From Pseudomonas sp. P7548 (lineage in GTDB: Bacteria; Pseudomonadota; Gammaproteobacteria; Pseudomonadales; Pseudomonadaceae): 64,000 bases of DNA. This document shows, piece by piece, positions 52,588-61,398 of the stretch. Location: positions 1 through 64,000 of the forward strand of contig NZ_JACARO010000013.1 of the NCBI RefSeq assembly GCF_013386585.1, in the 5' to 3' direction. Under the pieces are notes generated by a model. That model ran no database searches. It was given only the letters and a program-made list of their open reading frames with translations, and had not been told where the DNA came from. How positions within the stretch are numbered: position 1 is the first letter of the stretch; every line of letters begins with the position of its first letter. The position numbers were made by a program, and so were the translations under genes.

Positions 52588-53514
52588 CTACTTGTAGCGC
52601 TGCTCAAACACCGCCACTTGCTCGGGTTTGATCAGCTCGAAGGGCACCCAGACTTCCGGCTCGATGGGCTCACCCTTGATCATCCGGATGGCTGCCTGCA
52701 CGGCCTGGGTCGCCTGGGCCTTGGGGTCCTGGAACACTGAAGCGGCAAGCTGGCCGCGTTTGATGGCCGCCAGACCGTCCGGCAAACCGTCGATGCCGAT
52801 GATCGCCACGTCACCCTTGGCCTTGCCCGCCTGTTGCAACGCCATGGCGGCGCCGATGGCCATTTCGTCGTTGTTGGCGACGATGGCATCGAACTGTGTG
52901 CCCGCCAGCAGCCAGTTGCTGGTCAGGTCCATGCCCTTGTTGCGTTGCCATTCCGCGCTTTGCTGCTCCACCACCTTGATCCCGGGGAAGTCCTTGAGCA
53001 CCTGCCTGGCGCCTTCGGTGCGGTCATGGGTGGCGTTTTGCGCGAGGTCGCCCATGATGATCGCCACGTTGCCCTTGCCACCGAGTTTTTCCGCGAGGTA
53101 GCGCATCTGCAACTGCCCGGCCTCGATGTCGTTGGAGGCCACGGTGACCACGCCCTTGGGCAGGGTGCGTTCATCCGGGTGGCGGTTGACGTACACCAGC
53201 GGCGTCTTCGCGGCGACGGCGGCGCGGGTCATGTTGGCGGTGGCGGCGGTGTCCACCGGCAACACGATCACGGCGTCGACCTTCTGATTGAGAAAGCCTT
53301 CGACCTGATTGAGCTGGCGCACCACGTCGCCCTGGGCGTCTTCGAACTGGATCTGCACATCTTGCTGTTTGGCGGCGGCTTCGAGGCCGGTGCGCACATA
53401 GGTCATGAAGTTATCGTCGACCCGGGCGATGCTCACGCCAATGCGGTAGGCGGCGAAGGTCCATTGGCTGAACAGCAGCAACAGCGTGGCAACGAGCAAT
53501 GAATAGCGATGCAT
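52588..53514 (-). CDS. MocB-like sugar/inositol periplasmic binding protein
   Basis: A 308-residue type I periplasmic binding protein with a signal peptide (about residues 1-21) and a mature start YRIGVSIARVDDNFMTYV. The fold is that of ribose, inositol and rhizopine binding proteins, with NRHPDERTLPKGVVTVASND and GIDGLPDGLAAIKRGQ. It is the third gene of a sigma-54-driven operon after a Gfo/Idh dehydrogenase and a TIM-barrel protein, the gene set mocA, mocC, mocB of rhizopine catabolism. No permease or ATPase gene follows, so it must work with a transporter encoded elsewhere or act in sensing. Confidence 0.85.
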   Translation of the reverse strand: MHRYSLLVATLLLLFSQWTFAAYRIGVSIARVDDNFMTYVRTGLEAAAKQQDVQIQFEDAQGDVVRQLNQVEGFLNQKVDAVIVLPVDTAATANMTRAAVAAKTPLVYVNRHPDERTLPKGVVTVASNDIEAGQLQMRYLAEKLGGKGNVAIIMGDLAQNATHDRTEGARQVLKDFPGIKVVEQQSAEWQRNKGMDLTSNWLLAGTQFDAIVANNDEMAIGAAMALQQAGKAKGDVAIIGIDGLPDGLAAIKRGQLAASVFQDPKAQATQAVQAAIRMIKGEPIEPEVWVPFELIKPEQVAVFEQRYK

Positions 53515-53533
53515 GAGGATGGTCCTTTTATTG

Positions 53534-54313
53534 TTATAGGGTGAAGGCCTGGCGGAAACGCTCCAGGGCCAATTCGCTGTCGCCACTGGCCCAGCCTTCG
53601 AGGCCGACCACGCCGGTGTAGCCCATGGTGTGCAAGGCCCTGGCGATGGCCGGGTAGTGGATTTCGCCGGTGCCGGGTTCCTTGCGGCCCGGCACATCGG
53701 CCACCTGGATTTCACCGATGGAATCGCCGGCGCGCTGGATCAGTTCAATCAGGTTTCCTTCGCCAATCTGCGCGTGGTACAGGTCCAGGTTCATCTTCAA
53801 GTGCGGGCTGCCCACGGCTTCGATCAGCGCCAGGGTATCGTCGGCACGGGCGAAGGGCGTGCCGGGGTGGTCGACCTCGGTGTTGAGGTTTTCCAGCAGG
53901 AACACGCGGTTGGCGTCCTCGCCCAGGCGGGCGATTTTTTCCAGCGTCTTGCAGGCGCTCAGCCACATGCGTCCGGTGGTCTGGCTGACCGGTTGCACGG
54001 GCAGGCCGCCTTCACCCAGGCCGGTGCCGTGCAAGTTGAGGCTGGGGCAGTTGAGTTGCTCGGCGACGCCAATGGATTCGCGGGCGCTGTCGAGCAACTG
54101 GCGGATGCCCTCGGGGTCGGTGAGGGTGCCGCTGATGTAGCCGGTCATGGAGGTGAAGTCAGCGCCCGTGGCGGCGAGGGCGCTGATGTCCTTGTCGGTC
54201 CAGTTCCAGATTTCCGCACTGAACCCCAATTGATGAATGCGCTTCACACGTTCGATGAAGGGGAGGTCGAGAAAGACCATCTCGGCGCTGATTGCCAGCT
54301 TGAAAGGGATCAT
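53534..54313 (-). CDS. Sugar phosphate isomerase/epimerase-like TIM-barrel protein (MocC/IolE-like)
   Basis: A 259-residue AP-endonuclease-2-type TIM barrel with metal-ligand candidates Glu and His in LLENLNTEVDHPG, NLDLYHAQIGEG and QVADVPGRKEPG, and a final Glu in VGLEGWASG. Relatives include hydroxypyruvate isomerase, inosose dehydratase IolE and MocC. It probably dehydrates or isomerises the keto product of the dehydrogenase encoded just upstream, whose stop codon overlaps this ATG by four bases. A long in-frame extension upstream is not real. Confidence 0.84.
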   Translation of the reverse strand: MIPFKLAISAEMVFLDLPFIERVKRIHQLGFSAEIWNWTDKDISALAATGADFTSMTGYISGTLTDPEGIRQLLDSARESIGVAEQLNCPSLNLHGTGLGEGGLPVQPVSQTTGRMWLSACKTLEKIARLGEDANRVFLLENLNTEVDHPGTPFARADDTLALIEAVGSPHLKMNLDLYHAQIGEGNLIELIQRAGDSIGEIQVADVPGRKEPGTGEIHYPAIARALHTMGYTGVVGLEGWASGDSELALERFRQAFTL

Positions 54314-55329
54314 GGGCGGGCGTCCTGTACGGCCACGGCCTTGCCGGTTTCGAATGATTCGATACAAGCGCGCGCAATCGCCAGGGCGGCGCGGGCGTCT
54401 TCGCCGCTGGCCATCGGCTTGGCACCCGTGCGCAGGCAGTCGGCGAAGTGGTTGAGTTCGGCGATGTAGGCGTCGCGCAGCAGGTCGGTGTCCATGCGCT
54501 GGGTGTCGGCCTGGATGCCCTGGGCCAGGTAGCGCACCAGGTCGGAATCGTTGAGGCTGCCCATGCTCAACATGCCCTCGCTGCCGAACACTTCGCCGCG
54601 CACGTCGTAGCCGTACACCGCCTGGAAGTTGGCTTCGGCAGTGGCGATGGCGCCGTTGTCGAAGCGGATCGCAACCACGGCAGTGTCGAGGAAACCTTTG
54701 CTTTTGAAGGCCGGGGCGATCAAGGCGTCGGCCATCACGTAGACCTGCACCGCTTCGGCCCCGGGGTTGAGATAACGCAGGGTGTCGAAGTCGTGGATCA
54801 GGGTTTCCAGGAAGATCACCCACTGCGGCGAAGCAGCCGGATTGTTCAGCGCCGGGTCACGGGTCAGCGAGCGCAGCAACTGCGGGGTGCCGATACGGCC
54901 GGCAGCGACATCGAGGTGGGCGGTGCGGAAGCTCTTGGCGAAACGCCGGTTGAAGCCGACCTGCAGCGGCACTCGGGCGTCGGCTGCAGCCGCGATGGCG
55001 CGGTCGGCTTCATCCAGGGTGATGGCCATGGGTTTTTCGCAGAAAACGCCCTTGCCGGCGCGGGCGGCGCTGATCACCAGTTCGGCATGGCTGCGGGCGG
55101 GGGCGGCGATGATCACGCCGTCGATGTCGGGGTCGTCGAGCAACTGTTGCGGGTCGGTGTAGACCTTGGCCACCCCCAATTCAGCGGCGAGGCGCGCGGC
55201 CTGGCCTGGAGTAGGGTCGGCAATCGCCACCAGGCTGGCGCCGGGGATGTGCCGCGCAGCAGTCAGGCCGTGGAAGCTGCCCATGCGACCGGCACCGATC
55301 AGACCTAGGCGGATGTTCTGTGTACTCAT
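54310..55329 (-). CDS. Gfo/Idh/MocA-family dehydrogenase, inositol/rhizopine type
   Basis: A 339-residue NAD-dependent dehydrogenase: Rossmann motif GLIGAGRMGSFHG near residue 8, CEKPMAIT near residue 95 with the conserved Glu-Lys-Pro, and an ETLIHDFDTLRYL segment with catalytic-type Asp and His near residue 173. It resembles inositol 2-dehydrogenase IolG and MocA. AAGGGG lies seven bases before the ATG. It is the first gene of the operon; the sigma-54 promoter lies about 60 bases upstream, with a symmetrical operator farther out. Confidence 0.87.
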   Translation of the reverse strand: MSTQNIRLGLIGAGRMGSFHGLTAARHIPGASLVAIADPTPGQAARLAAELGVAKVYTDPQQLLDDPDIDGVIIAAPARSHAELVISAARAGKGVFCEKPMAITLDEADRAIAAAADARVPLQVGFNRRFAKSFRTAHLDVAAGRIGTPQLLRSLTRDPALNNPAASPQWVIFLETLIHDFDTLRYLNPGAEAVQVYVMADALIAPAFKSKGFLDTAVVAIRFDNGAIATAEANFQAVYGYDVRGEVFGSEGMLSMGSLNDSDLVRYLAQGIQADTQRMDTDLLRDAYIAELNHFADCLRTGAKPMASGEDARAALAIARACIESFETGKAVAVQDARP

Positions 55330-55387
55330 GAATTGACCCCTTCTTATTGTTGGCCTCAGGACGGTCCTGATGGGCAATGAGGTAGGA

Positions 55388-55403
55388 GCAAGGGCTGTGC
55401 CAA
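55388..55403 (-). promoter_or_regulatory. Sigma-54 promoter of the moc-like operon
   Basis: On the minus strand TTGGCACAGCCCTTGC matches the -24/-12 consensus, with GG and GC separated by exactly ten bases. Transcription should start near 55377, giving a leader of about 48 bases before the dehydrogenase start codon. Confidence 0.88.
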
Positions 55404-55453
55404 TTCATAAACTACTGATATTTATCGATTAATTAATCTTTATAAACAAAAAG

Positions 55454-55501
55454 TGTTCATTTAAATGACATGTCTATACTGACATGTCGAAAATATGAAC
55501 A
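55454..55501. promoter_or_regulatory. Nested symmetrical operator (likely activator upstream sites)
   Basis: The order is GTTCAT, 6 bases, GACATGTC, 6 bases, GACATGTC, 6 bases, ATGAAC, so four motif blocks are arranged with perfect mirror symmetry about 55477.5. It can be read as two inverted 17-bp sites (55454-55470 and 55485-55501) or a central CATGTC/GACATG dyad. It lies about 100 bases upstream of the predicted sigma-54 start and just before the divergent activator gene, so it could serve activation and autoregulation. Confidence 0.7.
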
Positions 55502-55513
55502 TGGGCACCCCGG

Positions 55514-57487
55514 ATGAGCATGGCGTTCAGCGTACAAGACCTCGATTACCTCACGGCCCTGGGGCCAGCGGCGCTGAATGACGGCCCCGTTCCAGCCCTG
55601 GAGCAGGCGTGGCTGGCGTGCCTGTCGGGTGAGGTCGAGCGCCCGGATGGGGTGCGGCAGGTCATCTGGGATTCATGGCGGCGCAGTGTCGAGGCGGGGC
55701 TTGACCCGGCTGACAGCGCGTATCGCTTCGTCGCCGATGAAACCCTGGCCGCCACCCTGGCCGCCCACCGCGTCCTGATCGCCGCCGCCGCGCACGTCAT
55801 GCACGGCCTGCTGGCCTACAACCCGCGCGGGCATATCAACCTCACCGATGCTCACGGCACCACCTTGTACTTCTGCGGGCTGGATATCACGCCGGTCGGC
55901 AGCCGCCTGCTGGAGTCGGTGCAGGGCACCAATTGCACCGGCCTGGCCCTGGCCGAAGACCGCCTGGTGTATGTGCTGGCCGAAGAAAACTTCGCCACGG
56001 GCTTGCGCCAACGCCGCATGCACTGCGCCGCCGCGCCGATCAAAAACGCCCAGGGCCAGACCCTGGCGATGCTGACCCTCACCGCCGAGCCTGGCTGGTT
56101 TCACTTCCATACCTTGGGCACCGTGCAGGCCGCAGCCGAAGCGGTGTCGCGGCAGATGGCGCTGCACGGTTTGCTGGAAGAGCAGCAAGCCGTGCTCGAA
56201 GTGCTCAACGAAGGCCTGGTGGTGCTGGATGAGCGCGGTTGCATCAAAGCGCTCAACCGTTACGCGCGGCAACTGTTCGGCGTGGGCCTGGAGCTGATCG
56301 GCAGCCCGTTCCAGTGTTTGGGCCGCAGCGAGTTGAGCGACGTGCTGGCCGAGCCGGTGCGCGACCTCGATTGCACTTTTCACCTGCAGGACCGTAGCCA
56401 GCTCGCCTGCCTGGTCTCGGTGTGCCCGCTGGAGCAGGGCGGGGTGATCGTCTCGCTGCGCGAGAACCGGCGTATCCGCGAGATTACCCGGCGCATCATC
56501 GGCACCCAGGCCCGCTACACCTTTGAGACCATCCAGGGCAGTTCGCGAGCGATCCAGGACGCCTTGCACCTGGGGCGCATCGCCAGTCGCAGCGATTCCA
56601 CCACCTTGATCCTCGGCGAAAGCGGCACCGGCAAGGAGCTGTTCGCCCAGGCGATCCATAACGGCAGCGACCGTCATAAAGGCCCATTCGTTGCGGTCAA
56701 CTGCGGCGCGATCCCACGGGACCTGGTGCAAAGCGAGCTGTTCGGGCATGTGGAAGGCGCGTTCACCGGCGCCACCCGTGGCGGTTCGGCGGGCAAGTTT
56801 GAGTTGGCGGATGGCGGCACCATCTTCCTGGATGAGATTGGCGACATGTCCTTCGATGCCCAGGTGAGTTTGTTGCGGGTGTTGCAGGAGGGGGAGGTCA
56901 CCCGCGTGGGTGCGAAAAACTCGCGACGGGTGGATGTGCGCATCATTGCGGCCACCCATCGCAACCTGAGTCAGGCGGTGGCCGAGGGCGCCTTTCGCGA
57001 AGACCTCTACTACCGCCTCAACGTGCTGAACCTCACCGTGCCGCCGCTGCGTATGCGCCGCGAAGACATCCCGTTGCTGGCGCGGCATTTTCTTGCGCGC
57101 TTTGCTCGCTCATTGCGCAAATCGGTGCAGGGTTTTGCGCCGCAGGCGCTGGCGCTGCTGTCGGCCTACGGTTGGCCGGGCAATGTGCGCGAATTGGAAA
57201 ACAGTATCGAACGGGCGACCAACCTGGCCACGGGTGAGTTGATCCAGGTGAGCGACCTGCCACTGGAGACACGCCACCGGGCGCCGGCACGCGCCTATGA
57301 GCCGCAGCCCGCGCAAGACCTGAGCAGCCATGAAATGCAGGCGATTGCGGCGGCCTTGCAGAGCACCGGGGGCAATATCCGTTTGGCTGCGCGACAGCTC
57401 AATGTGTCGCGGGGCGGGCTGTACAACAAGATGAGCCGTTTGGGCCTGAACGCCGCCGACTTCCGAACAAGCGCCCCAACCCCGTAG
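55514..57487 (+). CDS. Sigma-54-dependent activator, AcoR-like (GAF-PAS-AAA+-HTH)
   Basis: A 657-residue enhancer-binding protein. Residues about 60-210 resemble a GAF sensor, 220-325 a PAS-like domain (EVLNEGLVVLDERGCIKALN), 335-570 the AAA+ domain with GESGTGKEL, the sigma-54 contact GAFTGATRGG and GGTIFLDEIGDM, and the C-terminus a Fis-type helix-turn-helix (LAARQLNVSRGGLYNKMSRLG). It is divergent from the moc-like operon, whose promoter has a consensus sigma-54 site, so it most likely activates that operon in response to a small molecule sensed by GAF/PAS. Confidence 0.92.
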   Translation: MSMAFSVQDLDYLTALGPAALNDGPVPALEQAWLACLSGEVERPDGVRQVIWDSWRRSVEAGLDPADSAYRFVADETLAATLAAHRVLIAAAAHVMHGLLAYNPRGHINLTDAHGTTLYFCGLDITPVGSRLLESVQGTNCTGLALAEDRLVYVLAEENFATGLRQRRMHCAAAPIKNAQGQTLAMLTLTAEPGWFHFHTLGTVQAAAEAVSRQMALHGLLEEQQAVLEVLNEGLVVLDERGCIKALNRYARQLFGVGLELIGSPFQCLGRSELSDVLAEPVRDLDCTFHLQDRSQLACLVSVCPLEQGGVIVSLRENRRIREITRRIIGTQARYTFETIQGSSRAIQDALHLGRIASRSDSTTLILGESGTGKELFAQAIHNGSDRHKGPFVAVNCGAIPRDLVQSELFGHVEGAFTGATRGGSAGKFELADGGTIFLDEIGDMSFDAQVSLLRVLQEGEVTRVGAKNSRRVDVRIIAATHRNLSQAVAEGAFREDLYYRLNVLNLTVPPLRMRREDIPLLARHFLARFARSLRKSVQGFAPQALALLSAYGWPGNVRELENSIERATNLATGELIQVSDLPLETRHRAPARAYEPQPAQDLSSHEMQAIAAALQSTGGNIRLAARQLNVSRGGLYNKMSRLGLNAADFRTSAPTP

Positions 57488-57565
57488 GAGCCGGCTTGCC
57501 GGCGATGAGGCCCTTGATTTCAATGCATGCCTTGAGGTCGCCATCGCCGGCAAGTCGGCGCCTAC
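57484..57565. repeat. REPIN overlapping the rtcR stop codon
   Basis: Arms GTAGGAGCCGGCTTGCCGGC (from 57484) and GCCGGCAAGTCGGCGCCTAC (to 57565) are close reverse complements around a 34-base centre. The outer edge of the right arm contains the TAG stop of rtcR at 57562-57564, so the element is inserted right at the gene end. Confidence 0.85.
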
Positions 57566-59145
57566 AGGGGTTTGAGTTGCTTCCAGTCGATGCCGAAGCG
57601 CGCCAGGTATTTGCGCAGGCGGTCTGCGTCGTTCGGCTGGGCCTTGGCTTGGCGCGATACGCCGAACAGGCGGCGGCCGGCGTCGGAGAGGCTGTCGGCC
57701 TGCAGGCATACGTCGATTACCGCCTTGAGTTGCAACTGGTCGAACAGGTCCAGGTCGTCTGGCAGAAAGGCCTGCGGTTCGGACAGTCCCCAGGCGTAAC
57801 GCAGGCGCCGGATCTCTTCTTCGACTTGGGCTTCATCGATGCGCCCGCTGTCGGCCAGGGTGGCCATGCGGGTGATTGACGCCGACAGCTCACGAAAGTT
57901 GCCCAGCCACGCCGCTTCGCTGGAGCTGGCGAACGCCAGGTAGCGGCGGCGTGCTTCCAGGTTGAAGCGCACGCGGCGGCCTTGTTCGCGGGCATGGCGT
58001 TCCAGCTCGAAGTCGATGTTCGGCTCGATGTCTTCCCGTCGGCCCGCCAGGCCGGGCAGGTCGAATGTCCACAGGTTGATCCGCGCATACAGGTCTTCGC
58101 GAAACAGTCCCTCGGCCACGCGCCCGCGCAGGTCGCGGTGGGTGCCGGCGATGATCAGGAAGTCGCTGGCCACTTCGCGGTCGGCACCCATGGGATAGAA
58201 GCGTTTTTCTTCGATGGCCTTGAGCAGCATCGCCTGTTCGTCCAGGCCCAGCTCGCCGATTTCATCAAGGAACAACATGCCGCCGTCCGCCGCACGCAGC
58301 AGGCCGTCGCGGGCGTTTTGCGCGCCGGTGAAGGCGCCTTTGATATGCCCGAACAACGCCGACATCGCGCCGTCGCCGCGCAGGGTGGCGCAGTTCACTT
58401 CGACGAAGCGCCCCTGCACTTGATGGCGGCTGCGCTTGAGCTCAAAGATGCGCCGGGCCAGGAAGGATTTGCCGGCGCCCGTGGGGCCAATCAGCAGCAT
58501 GGGCGCGGTGGAACGCACGGCCACCCGTTCGATCTGTTCGATGGAGGCATTGAACGCGCTGTTGCGCGTGGCGATCCCGGATTTCAGGAAGGCCAGGCCC
58601 TCCAGGCGCTGATGGGCAAAGCGCGAGGCAATGCGGTCGTAGCGCGACAGGTCGAGGTCGATCAGGGTGTGGGTGCCGGTGGCGGGCGCCGTTTCATCCC
58701 GGCGGCGCGTGGGGGAGGTCTGGACCAGCCGCGCCGGCAGGTTGCGCGCCTCGGTCAGCAGGAACCAGCAGATTTGCGCCACGTGGGTGCCGGTGGTGAT
58801 GTGGACCAGGTAGTCCTCGTGCTCGGTGTCGAAGCGGTAGTTGGCGGTGAAGTCGTGCAGGGCGCCGTACACTTCTTCGAAATCCCAGGGGTTGTTCAGC
58901 GGCATCGGGTGCAGGCGCACGTCGGTGTGCGGCGAGACTTGCCCGATGTCGGCGCGTATGCGCTCGGCAATGCTGACGTCGCGGGCGTCGATGTCGTGGA
59001 TCAGTTCCAGGCGATCAATCTGCAGGTCGTCCTGCTGGCACAAGCCAACGCTGGGGCGCCAATGGTTCCAGCGATTGGCGCCCTTGCCGACGCGATCCAG
59101 CTTGGAACCGATAAACCCGATGGCGACCGTGCGCTTGTGCTTCAT
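57562..59145 (-). CDS. rtcR: RtcR, sigma-54 activator of the RNA-repair operon
   Basis: A 527-residue regulator with an N-terminal CARF-like sensor (about residues 1-180, starting RTVAIGFIGSKLDRVGKG), an AAA+ domain (about 185-420: GPTGAGKSF, GAFTGAQNARDG, GGMLFLDEIGELG) and a C-terminal DNA-binding part (SLSDAGRRLFGVSR). Known RtcR senses RNA with 2',3'-cyclic phosphate ends or similar signals through the CARF domain and then activates rtcBA. It is divergent from rtcB, which has a sigma-54 promoter. Confidence 0.94.
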   Translation of the reverse strand: MKHKRTVAIGFIGSKLDRVGKGANRWNHWRPSVGLCQQDDLQIDRLELIHDIDARDVSIAERIRADIGQVSPHTDVRLHPMPLNNPWDFEEVYGALHDFTANYRFDTEHEDYLVHITTGTHVAQICWFLLTEARNLPARLVQTSPTRRRDETAPATGTHTLIDLDLSRYDRIASRFAHQRLEGLAFLKSGIATRNSAFNASIEQIERVAVRSTAPMLLIGPTGAGKSFLARRIFELKRSRHQVQGRFVEVNCATLRGDGAMSALFGHIKGAFTGAQNARDGLLRAADGGMLFLDEIGELGLDEQAMLLKAIEEKRFYPMGADREVASDFLIIAGTHRDLRGRVAEGLFREDLYARINLWTFDLPGLAGRREDIEPNIDFELERHAREQGRRVRFNLEARRRYLAFASSSEAAWLGNFRELSASITRMATLADSGRIDEAQVEEEIRRLRYAWGLSEPQAFLPDDLDLFDQLQLKAVIDVCLQADSLSDAGRRLFGVSRQAKAQPNDADRLRKYLARFGIDWKQLKPL

Positions 59146-59292
59146 GGATAGACCAAAATATAAGGAACGATAGGTAAGGATATGGATGTGATGAAAGGCC
59201 TGTCATGGCTTTTTCGTAGAACTTTCTCGGTTAAATAGAAATATCTATTAAAAACAATTAGTTAAAAATTTTATGTGAACTTTCTGAATATC

Positions 59293-59307
59293 TGGCATGA
59301 CCGCTGC
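59293..59307 (+). promoter_or_regulatory. Sigma-54 promoter of rtcB
   Basis: TGGCATGACCGCTGC has GG and GC ten bases apart and fits the -24/-12 pattern, with T for C at the end of the first block. Transcription should start about 40 bases before the rtcB ATG at 59359. This rules out the in-frame start at 59275. Confidence 0.8.
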
Positions 59308-59358
59308 TATATCCCAACCAACGCCGCAGTGACGGCTTTCAAGAAAAGAATCGAGATC

Positions 59359-60585
59359 ATGCAAGAGAAGACCTACCAACTGCTGGAAGTGGCCAACGGC
59401 AAGCCGATCAAACTCTGGACCCAAGGCGTGCCTGTGGAACCCGAGGCCCGCCAGCAATTGATGAACACCGCCCAGATGCCCTTCATCTTCAAACACCTGG
59501 CGGTGATGCCGGATGTGCACCTGGGCAAGGGGTCGACCATTGGCAGTGTGATCCCCACCGTGGGGGCGATCATTCCTGCGGCGGTGGGGGTGGACATCGG
59601 TTGCGGCATGATCGCCGCGCGCACCACGTTGATGGCCGGCGACTTGCCCGACAACCTGTTTGGCCTGCGCTGCGCCATCGAGGCCGCCGTGCCCCATGGC
59701 CGCACCCGCAGCCGGAAAGGTCGCGACAAAGGTGCCTGGGAAGATGTACCGGCCGAGGCGGATCAGGTGTGGGCGGCGTTGCACCCACGCTTCAAGGCGA
59801 TCACCGACAAGTACCCGCAATTGGAACGCGCCAACCACCGCCAGCACCTGGGCACGTTGGGTACTGGCAACCACTTTGTCGAGGTATGCCTGGATGAAGC
59901 CAACCGTGTCTGGTTCATGTTGCACAGCGGCTCCCGTGGCGTCGGTAACGCGATCGGTAACTTGTTTATCCAGCTGGCCCAGGCCGATATGCGCCAGCAT
60001 ATCGCCAACTTGCCGGACCGCGACTTGGCGTATTTCGAAGAAGGCAGCCAGCACTTCGATGACTACGTAGAAGCCGTGGGCTGGGCCCAGGATTTTGCCC
60101 GGCAGAACCGCGAGTTGATGATGCGCGCGGTGGTGCAGGCCACGCGCCAGGTGATCAAGAAGCCGTTTGAAGTGGCCCTGGAAGCCGTGAACTGCCATCA
60201 CAACTATGTGCAGAAAGAGCGGCATTTTGGCGAAGAGGTGCTGGTCACGCGCAAAGGCGCGGTGTCGGCGAAAAAAGGCGAACTGGGGATTATCCCGGGC
60301 TCCATGGGCGCCAAGAGCTTCATCGTGCGCGGCCTGGGTAACGAAGAGTCGTTCTGCTCCTGCAGCCACGGTGCCGGCCGCACCATGAGCCGCACCAAGG
60401 CGAAGAACACCTTCACTGTGGCCGATCAGGTGCGTGCGACGGCCCATGTGGAATGCCGCAAGGACGCCGATGTGATTGATGAAATACCGATGGCCTACAA
60501 GGACATCGATCAGGTCATGCACGCCCAGCGCGAGCTGGTAGAAGTGCTGCACACCTTGCGCCAAGTGGTGTGTGTCAAAGGATAA
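59359..60585 (+). CDS. rtcB: RNA ligase RtcB (3'-phosphate/5'-hydroxyl)
   Basis: A 408-residue RtcB ligase. It joins RNA 2',3'-cyclic phosphate or 3'-phosphate ends to 5'-hydroxyl ends using GTP and manganese. Metal-binding segments are intact: MPDVHLGKGSTIGSV near residue 48, GVDIGCGMIA near 77 (essential Asp and Cys), NHFVEV near 174 and HSGSRGVGN near 190, with the guanylylated His in SCSHGAGRTMSR near 340. It is somewhat shorter than many RtcB proteins but no key motif is missing. It leads the operon rtcB-rlaP-rtcA. Confidence 0.95.
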   Translation: MQEKTYQLLEVANGKPIKLWTQGVPVEPEARQQLMNTAQMPFIFKHLAVMPDVHLGKGSTIGSVIPTVGAIIPAAVGVDIGCGMIAARTTLMAGDLPDNLFGLRCAIEAAVPHGRTRSRKGRDKGAWEDVPAEADQVWAALHPRFKAITDKYPQLERANHRQHLGTLGTGNHFVEVCLDEANRVWFMLHSGSRGVGNAIGNLFIQLAQADMRQHIANLPDRDLAYFEEGSQHFDDYVEAVGWAQDFARQNRELMMRAVVQATRQVIKKPFEVALEAVNCHHNYVQKERHFGEEVLVTRKGAVSAKKGELGIIPGSMGAKSFIVRGLGNEESFCSCSHGAGRTMSRTKAKNTFTVADQVRATAHVECRKDADVIDEIPMAYKDIDQVMHAQRELVEVLHTLRQVVCVKG

Positions 60586-60598
60586 GAGGGGAATCAGG

Positions 60599-61387
60599 AT
60601 GGAAAGGGAAGAGCGTCACCCACTCTGCGACACCATGCGTGCGCGGGTGTTGCAAGAGCTGGAAAGGATCGAGCGCGAGCGCAATGTCACGGTGTTGTAC
60701 GCCTGTGAGTCCGGCAGCCGAGCCTGGGGCTTTGCCTCCACCGACAGTGACTACGATGTGCGCTTTGTCTATGTGGAGAAGCCCGACTGGTTCGTGCAGG
60801 TGGACACGCCACGGGACGTGATCGAGCGCCCGCTGGATGACGAGCTGGATATCAGCGGTTGGGAACTGCGCAAAACCTTGGGGCTGCTGCGCAAATCCAA
60901 TCCCACGTTGCTGGAATGGCTGGATTCGCCGCTGGTGTATCGCCAGGACGCTACCGCCACTGCGCAACTGCGTGGGTTGGCCGAGGCGTTCTACAGCCCG
61001 CCGGCTGCGCGCAGTCATTACTTGTCGATGGCCAAGAAGAATTTTCGCGGTTACCTGCAAGGCGATTCGGTGCGTTTCAAGAAGTACTTCTACGTGCTGC
61101 GCCCGTTACTCGCGGTGCGTTGGATCGACCTGGGCCTGGGCCGCCCGCCGATGACCTTTGCCGACCTCCTGGGGACGGTGGATGACGCGCAACTGTTGGA
61201 TGAAGTAGCGGCCCTGCTGGTGTTGAAACGCAATGCCGACGAGGCGGCCTACGGGCCACGGCGCCCTGCATTGCATGCCTATATCCAGCGTGAACTGGAA
61301 CGCCAGGTGCCGTCATTGCCACGCACCCACGCAGACTCACAACAACTGGATGACTATCTGCGCAGCACGGTCAAACACTTTGCATAA
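60599..61387 (+). CDS. rlaP: RlaP-type nucleotidyltransferase (RNA repair-associated polymerase beta family)
   Basis: A 262-residue predicted nucleotidyltransferase. The active-site pattern GSRAWGFASTDSDYDVRFVY (GS followed by Asp-x-Asp) near residue 40 is intact, and the rest fits the PF10127 RlaP family, named for its link with RNA-repair operons. It may add or edit nucleotides at damaged RNA ends before sealing; the reaction has not been shown as far as I know. GAGGGG lies before the ATG at 60599, 14 bases after rtcB, and rtcA follows after 11 bases. Confidence 0.87.
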   Translation: MEREERHPLCDTMRARVLQELERIERERNVTVLYACESGSRAWGFASTDSDYDVRFVYVEKPDWFVQVDTPRDVIERPLDDELDISGWELRKTLGLLRKSNPTLLEWLDSPLVYRQDATATAQLRGLAEAFYSPPAARSHYLSMAKKNFRGYLQGDSVRFKKYFYVLRPLLAVRWIDLGLGRPPMTFADLLGTVDDAQLLDEVAALLVLKRNADEAAYGPRRPALHAYIQRELERQVPSLPRTHADSQQLDDYLRSTVKHFA

Positions 61388-61398
61388 GGACATACGAA

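Noticed and set aside
59275..59358. N-terminal extension of RtcB from an ATG at 59275
   Set aside because: The sigma-54 promoter at 59293-59307 lies inside it, so the extension would not be in the transcript. The family N-terminus starts at 59359.
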